Assembly: GCA_005786915.1 (NCBI GenBank)
Contig: SYCM01000130.1
Span: 1 to 16,695, forward strand
Reading direction: 5' to 3'
DNA from: Bacteroidota bacterium
GTDB taxonomy: Bacteria; Bacteroidota; Bacteroidia; Flavobacteriales; Schleiferiaceae
Length of the DNA: 16,695 nucleotides
Within the stretch, counting starts at the first letter, position 1. The number at the start of each line of letters is the position of its first letter. This document shows, piece after piece, positions 14,569-16,695 of the stretch. A program made the translations under genes and the position numbers. The notes under the pieces are model-generated. The model searched no databases and was not told where the DNA came from. It saw nothing but the letters and a program-made list of their open reading frames with translations.

Positions 14569-15252
14569 ATGCAAAAAACCCTGTTTTTCTTCGCAGCGGC
14601 CCTCGGGAGCCTTGCCCTCGGTGCCCAAAGTTTGGTGGTGACCTCAATGGACAGCGTCGCGTATGCGAACAGCCACAACATGACGCAGGCCACGGCCCAC
14701 ATCGCCGTCAAAAACACGTCGGCTGCAACTAAGGACTACCGGGTGATCCGCCGCAAGGTTGGAACAACCGGAATCGTGGATTCCAATTACTTCTGCTGGG
14801 ATTTGTGCTACCCGACCTGGGCCAACCAGAGCCAAGGCACGGTAACGATCGCTCCGAATGGGGTGGCCAACGACTTCTCTGGCTACGCCTACGTCCGCGA
14901 CACCTCGGCCAACGGCCAAGACACCATTTGGTACACCTTTGTCAACGTCGCTGACCCGAACGACAGCCTTCAGGCCCGAGTGGTGTTTGCCATGAACCGA
15001 TACGTGGCGACGCCCGAATCGATGCTCCCGGTGCTGCGGTTGGCGCCCCAGCCCGCTCAGGCCGGCCAATGGGTGAGCGGAATTCCCGCTGACGTCCAGA
15101 AGGTGGAGTGGCTGGACGCCCTCGGCCGCGTGGTCCGGCGCGAAGAATCGTTGGTGAACGGCGCCGTCCGCGCCCCTGAGGCTCCGGGGTTGTGGCTCCT
15201 GCGCAGCTACCATGCCGGCGGCGTACGAACGACCAAGGTCACGGTCCGCTAA
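14569..15252 (+). CDS. Secreted protein with CWxxC domain and degenerate T9SS-like C-terminus
   Basis: This 227-residue exported protein has a signal peptide covering about residues 1-20 (ending LGAQ), then a beta-sandwich-like domain (about 21-145) with the motif NYFCWDLCY (73-81; Cys76, Cys80). I recall this motif from small T9SS-associated proteins of Bacteroidota. The last about 75 residues have the pattern of a type A sorting domain (VEWLDALGRVVRRE, then APGLWLLRSY, then TTKVTV), but the usual PNP is replaced by APQP. It may still be a T9SS cargo or a decayed one. The frame is open back to 14515, but the ATG at 14569 starts the signal peptide and lies 4 bases after a good promoter box, so it is chosen. 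Function unknown. No terminator separates it from ruvA, 41 bases on, so read-through into ruvA-sprA is possible. Confidence 0.8.
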   Translation: MQKTLFFFAAALGSLALGAQSLVVTSMDSVAYANSHNMTQATAHIAVKNTSAATKDYRVIRRKVGTTGIVDSNYFCWDLCYPTWANQSQGTVTIAPNGVANDFSGYAYVRDTSANGQDTIWYTFVNVADPNDSLQARVVFAMNRYVATPESMLPVLRLAPQPAQAGQWVSGIPADVQKVEWLDALGRVVRREESLVNGAVRAPEAPGLWLLRSYHAGGVRTTKVTVR

Positions 15253-15293
15253 GCGCGGCATACGAATCGCTCGACGACGGCGTTAACCTAGGT

Positions 15294-15872
15294 ATGCTCT
15301 ACCACCTCAGAGGAAGCTTGACGCGCAAGACCCCCACATTTGTAGTGGTGGACTGCGGTGGGCTTGGCTACCTCGTACACATTTCACTGACCACCTTTGG
15401 GCAGCTGCCCGAGTCGGGTTCGGTAGAACTTCTGCTGCACCCGGTGTACCGCGAGGACGCCCAGCTGCTCTTTGGCTTCGCCACCGAGCTCGAACGCGAG
15501 GTGTTTGTAATGCTCAATTCGGTTTCGGGAGTGGGGGCGAGCACGGCCCGCGTGATTTTGTCCACCTTGCGCCCCGAAGAGACCCTGTCGGTACTCGCCA
15601 ACGGCGACTCGGGCAGCCTGCAGCGCATCAAAGGAATCGGAGCTAAGACCGCCCAGCGTATTGTGGTTGACCTGCGCGACAAGGCGGTGAAGCTCGGCGC
15701 GACCACCTCTGCCCTTCCTGTGGGTGCCTCAGCCCGCCACGAGGCCCTTGAGGCTCTGCTCGTGCTGGGTTTTGCCCGACCTGCGGTAGAAAAAATCGTA
15801 TCGGCCCTGGCAGCTGAAGATGCCGAAGCTGGCGTCGAAGAGCTGATTAAACGGGCCTTAGCACGCCTTTAA
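15294..15872 (+). CDS. ruvA: Holliday junction DNA-binding protein RuvA
   Basis: RuvA tetramers bind Holliday junctions and load RuvB. The 192-residue protein has the usual three parts: an N-terminal OB-fold (1-62, starting MLYHLRGSL), a double helix-hairpin-helix domain with VSGVGASTA (77-85) and IKGIGAKTA (112-120), and a C-terminal RuvB-contacting domain from about 147 (ARHEALEALLVLGF). An upstream in-frame ATG at 15192 lies inside the preceding gene and would add 34 unrelated residues. The ATG at 15294 gives the standard RuvA N-terminus and length, so it is chosen. sprA begins 5 bases after its stop, an arrangement I know from Flavobacteriia, implying co-transcription of a DNA-repair gene with the T9SS translocon gene. 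Confidence 0.97.
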   Translation: MLYHLRGSLTRKTPTFVVVDCGGLGYLVHISLTTFGQLPESGSVELLLHPVYREDAQLLFGFATELEREVFVMLNSVSGVGASTARVILSTLRPEETLSVLANGDSGSLQRIKGIGAKTAQRIVVDLRDKAVKLGATTSALPVGASARHEALEALLVLGFARPAVEKIVSALAAEDAEAGVEELIKRALARL

Positions 15873-15877
15873 GTCGC

Positions 15878-16695
15878 ATGAGGGGGCTCCTGACGCTGCT
15901 GGGATTTCTGGCGCTCCTTCGGCTTGGGGCCCAAGACAGCACGGGCACCCGCTGGCCGATGCCCGGACTTCCCACACCTCCGAACTGGAAAACGGAAGTG
16001 ACGTACGACCCGGTCACGGGTTTTTACATTTTTCAGCGCACGGTTTCGGGAATGCCGGTGGGCGCTCCGCGCTACCTTACCGCGGCAGACTACCAAGCCC
16101 TGCGCTTTCGCGAGCTCGAGTCGGAGTTTTGGCAAAAACGCTGGGCCCAGAACTCGGGCGGATCGGACCGCGACGGCTCGAGCCTGGTCCCCGACATGAG
16201 CATCACGAGCCCGGTCCTCCGCGACATTTTTGGGTCGGACAAGCTCGAAATCCGCCCCACAGGCAGCGCGGAGCTACGGGTCGGCCTTCGCTACCAGCAT
16301 ATTAAAAATCCGATTGTGCCCGAGCGCAACCGCCGGACGTTCGCCCTGGATTTTGACCAAAAAATGCAGGTGAGCGCCGCGGGCAAGTTGGGCGACCGCC
16401 TCAACCTGAACTTCAATTTCGACACCGAGGCCACGTTCGCCTTCGAGAACAAAATCAAGCTCGACTTCAAAGGCCAAGAAGACGATATCTTAAAGAGTTT
16501 CGAGATGGGCGACGTGAGTTTGCCTACCAACGGAAGCCTAATTACCGGGGTGCAGAGCCTTTTTGGACTCAAAACCCAAATGCAGTTCGGAAAGACCACG
16601 GTGACCACGGTGCTCGCCGAACAGCGCTCCCAGAGCCAAAACATGAACATTCAGGGCGGCGCCTCGACCCAGGAATTCCGCCTTCAGGCCGACGC
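15878..16695 (+). CDS. sprA: SprA, T9SS outer-membrane translocon (N-terminal 272 codons, 3' truncated)
   Basis: SprA (called Sov in Porphyromonas) is the very large outer-membrane barrel that forms the type IX secretion pore and is needed for gliding in flavobacteria. The frame runs open to the window edge, giving the first 272 codons of a protein usually above 2,000 residues. A signal peptide covers about residues 1-19 (ending LGAQ), followed by a soluble stretch with YLTAADYQALRFRE (66-79). The region from 122 has the recognisable SprA pattern: IRPTGSAELRVG, then FALDFDQKMQVSAAGKLGDR, FDTEATFAFENKIKLDFKG, EDDILKSFEMGDVSLP and NGSLITGVQSLFGLKTQMQF. The ATG at 15878 follows the ruvA stop by 5 bases. 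Its presence explains how the T9SS-tailed proteins encoded just upstream would be exported. Identification rests on remembered family sequence and on the ruvA neighbour. Confidence 0.92.
   Translation, partial: MRGLLTLLGFLALLRLGAQDSTGTRWPMPGLPTPPNWKTEVTYDPVTGFYIFQRTVSGMPVGAPRYLTAADYQALRFRELESEFWQKRWAQNSGGSDRDGSSLVPDMSITSPVLRDIFGSDKLEIRPTGSAELRVGLRYQHIKNPIVPERNRRTFALDFDQKMQVSAAGKLGDRLNLNFNFDTEATFAFENKIKLDFKGQEDDILKSFEMGDVSLPTNGSLITGVQSLFGLKTQMQFGKTTVTTVLAEQRSQSQNMNIQGGASTQEFRLQAD

Noticed and set aside
15283..15293. TAACCTAG before ruvA as a -7 box
   Set aside because: It has two mismatches in the conserved TTTG part, is only 2 bases from the ATG, and has no -33 element. ruvA may instead be read from the upstream gene.
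15869..16650. Minus-strand open frames opposite the start of sprA
   Set aside because: The plus strand from 15878 encodes a clear signal peptide followed by SprA-like sequence running to the edge, so these are mirror frames.

Overview
The window reads as chromosome of a Bacteroidota bacterium, most likely Flavobacteriales-like, with a GC-rich genome. Four things support this: alternative complex III (act) genes run directly into cytochrome c oxidase genes; there are type IX secretion (T9SS) sorting domains; ruvA is followed by the start of sprA, the T9SS translocon gene; and start sites mostly lack Shine-Dalgarno sequences, with promoter boxes of the Bacteroidetes TTTG / TAnnTTTG type. No tRNA, rRNA, CRISPR array, IS element or phage gene was seen. 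Both ends cut through genes (actB at the left, sprA at the right).

Layout. (1) Positions 2-7393, plus strand: a tightly packed respiratory operon, actB(partial)-actC-actD-actE-actF-coxB-coxA, closed by a hairpin at 7411-7443. The Act proteins oxidise menaquinol and pass electrons through ActE-type cytochrome c to the CuA site of CoxB and then to the heme a/a3-CuB centre of CoxA, which reduces oxygen. (2) 7455-9409, plus strand: ruvB and queG, overlapping by 4 bases (Holliday-junction motor; queuosine tRNA modification). (3) 9402-12423, minus strand: a three-gene unit, tlpA -> DUF6029-type outer-membrane barrel -> Omp28-like lipoprotein, with one-base stop/start overlaps. (4) 12537-14465, minus strand: a second, larger Omp28-like protein with a thioredoxin-type CxxC and a C-terminal T9SS sorting domain, ending at a strong terminator. 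(5) 14569-16695, plus strand: a small secreted CWxxC protein with a degenerate T9SS-like tail, then ruvA, then the first 272 codons of sprA.

Most genes are recognisable housekeeping or respiratory genes. The least understood part is 9402-14465, where three neighbouring exported proteins each carry a CxxC motif (CKPC, CKNC, CGPC) around a barrel of unknown function. This looks like a cell-envelope thiol/disulfide system, but that role is inferred. Three genes (ruvB, tlpA, the 14569 gene) have a -7-like box ending exactly 4 bases before the ATG, which suggests leaderless transcripts.
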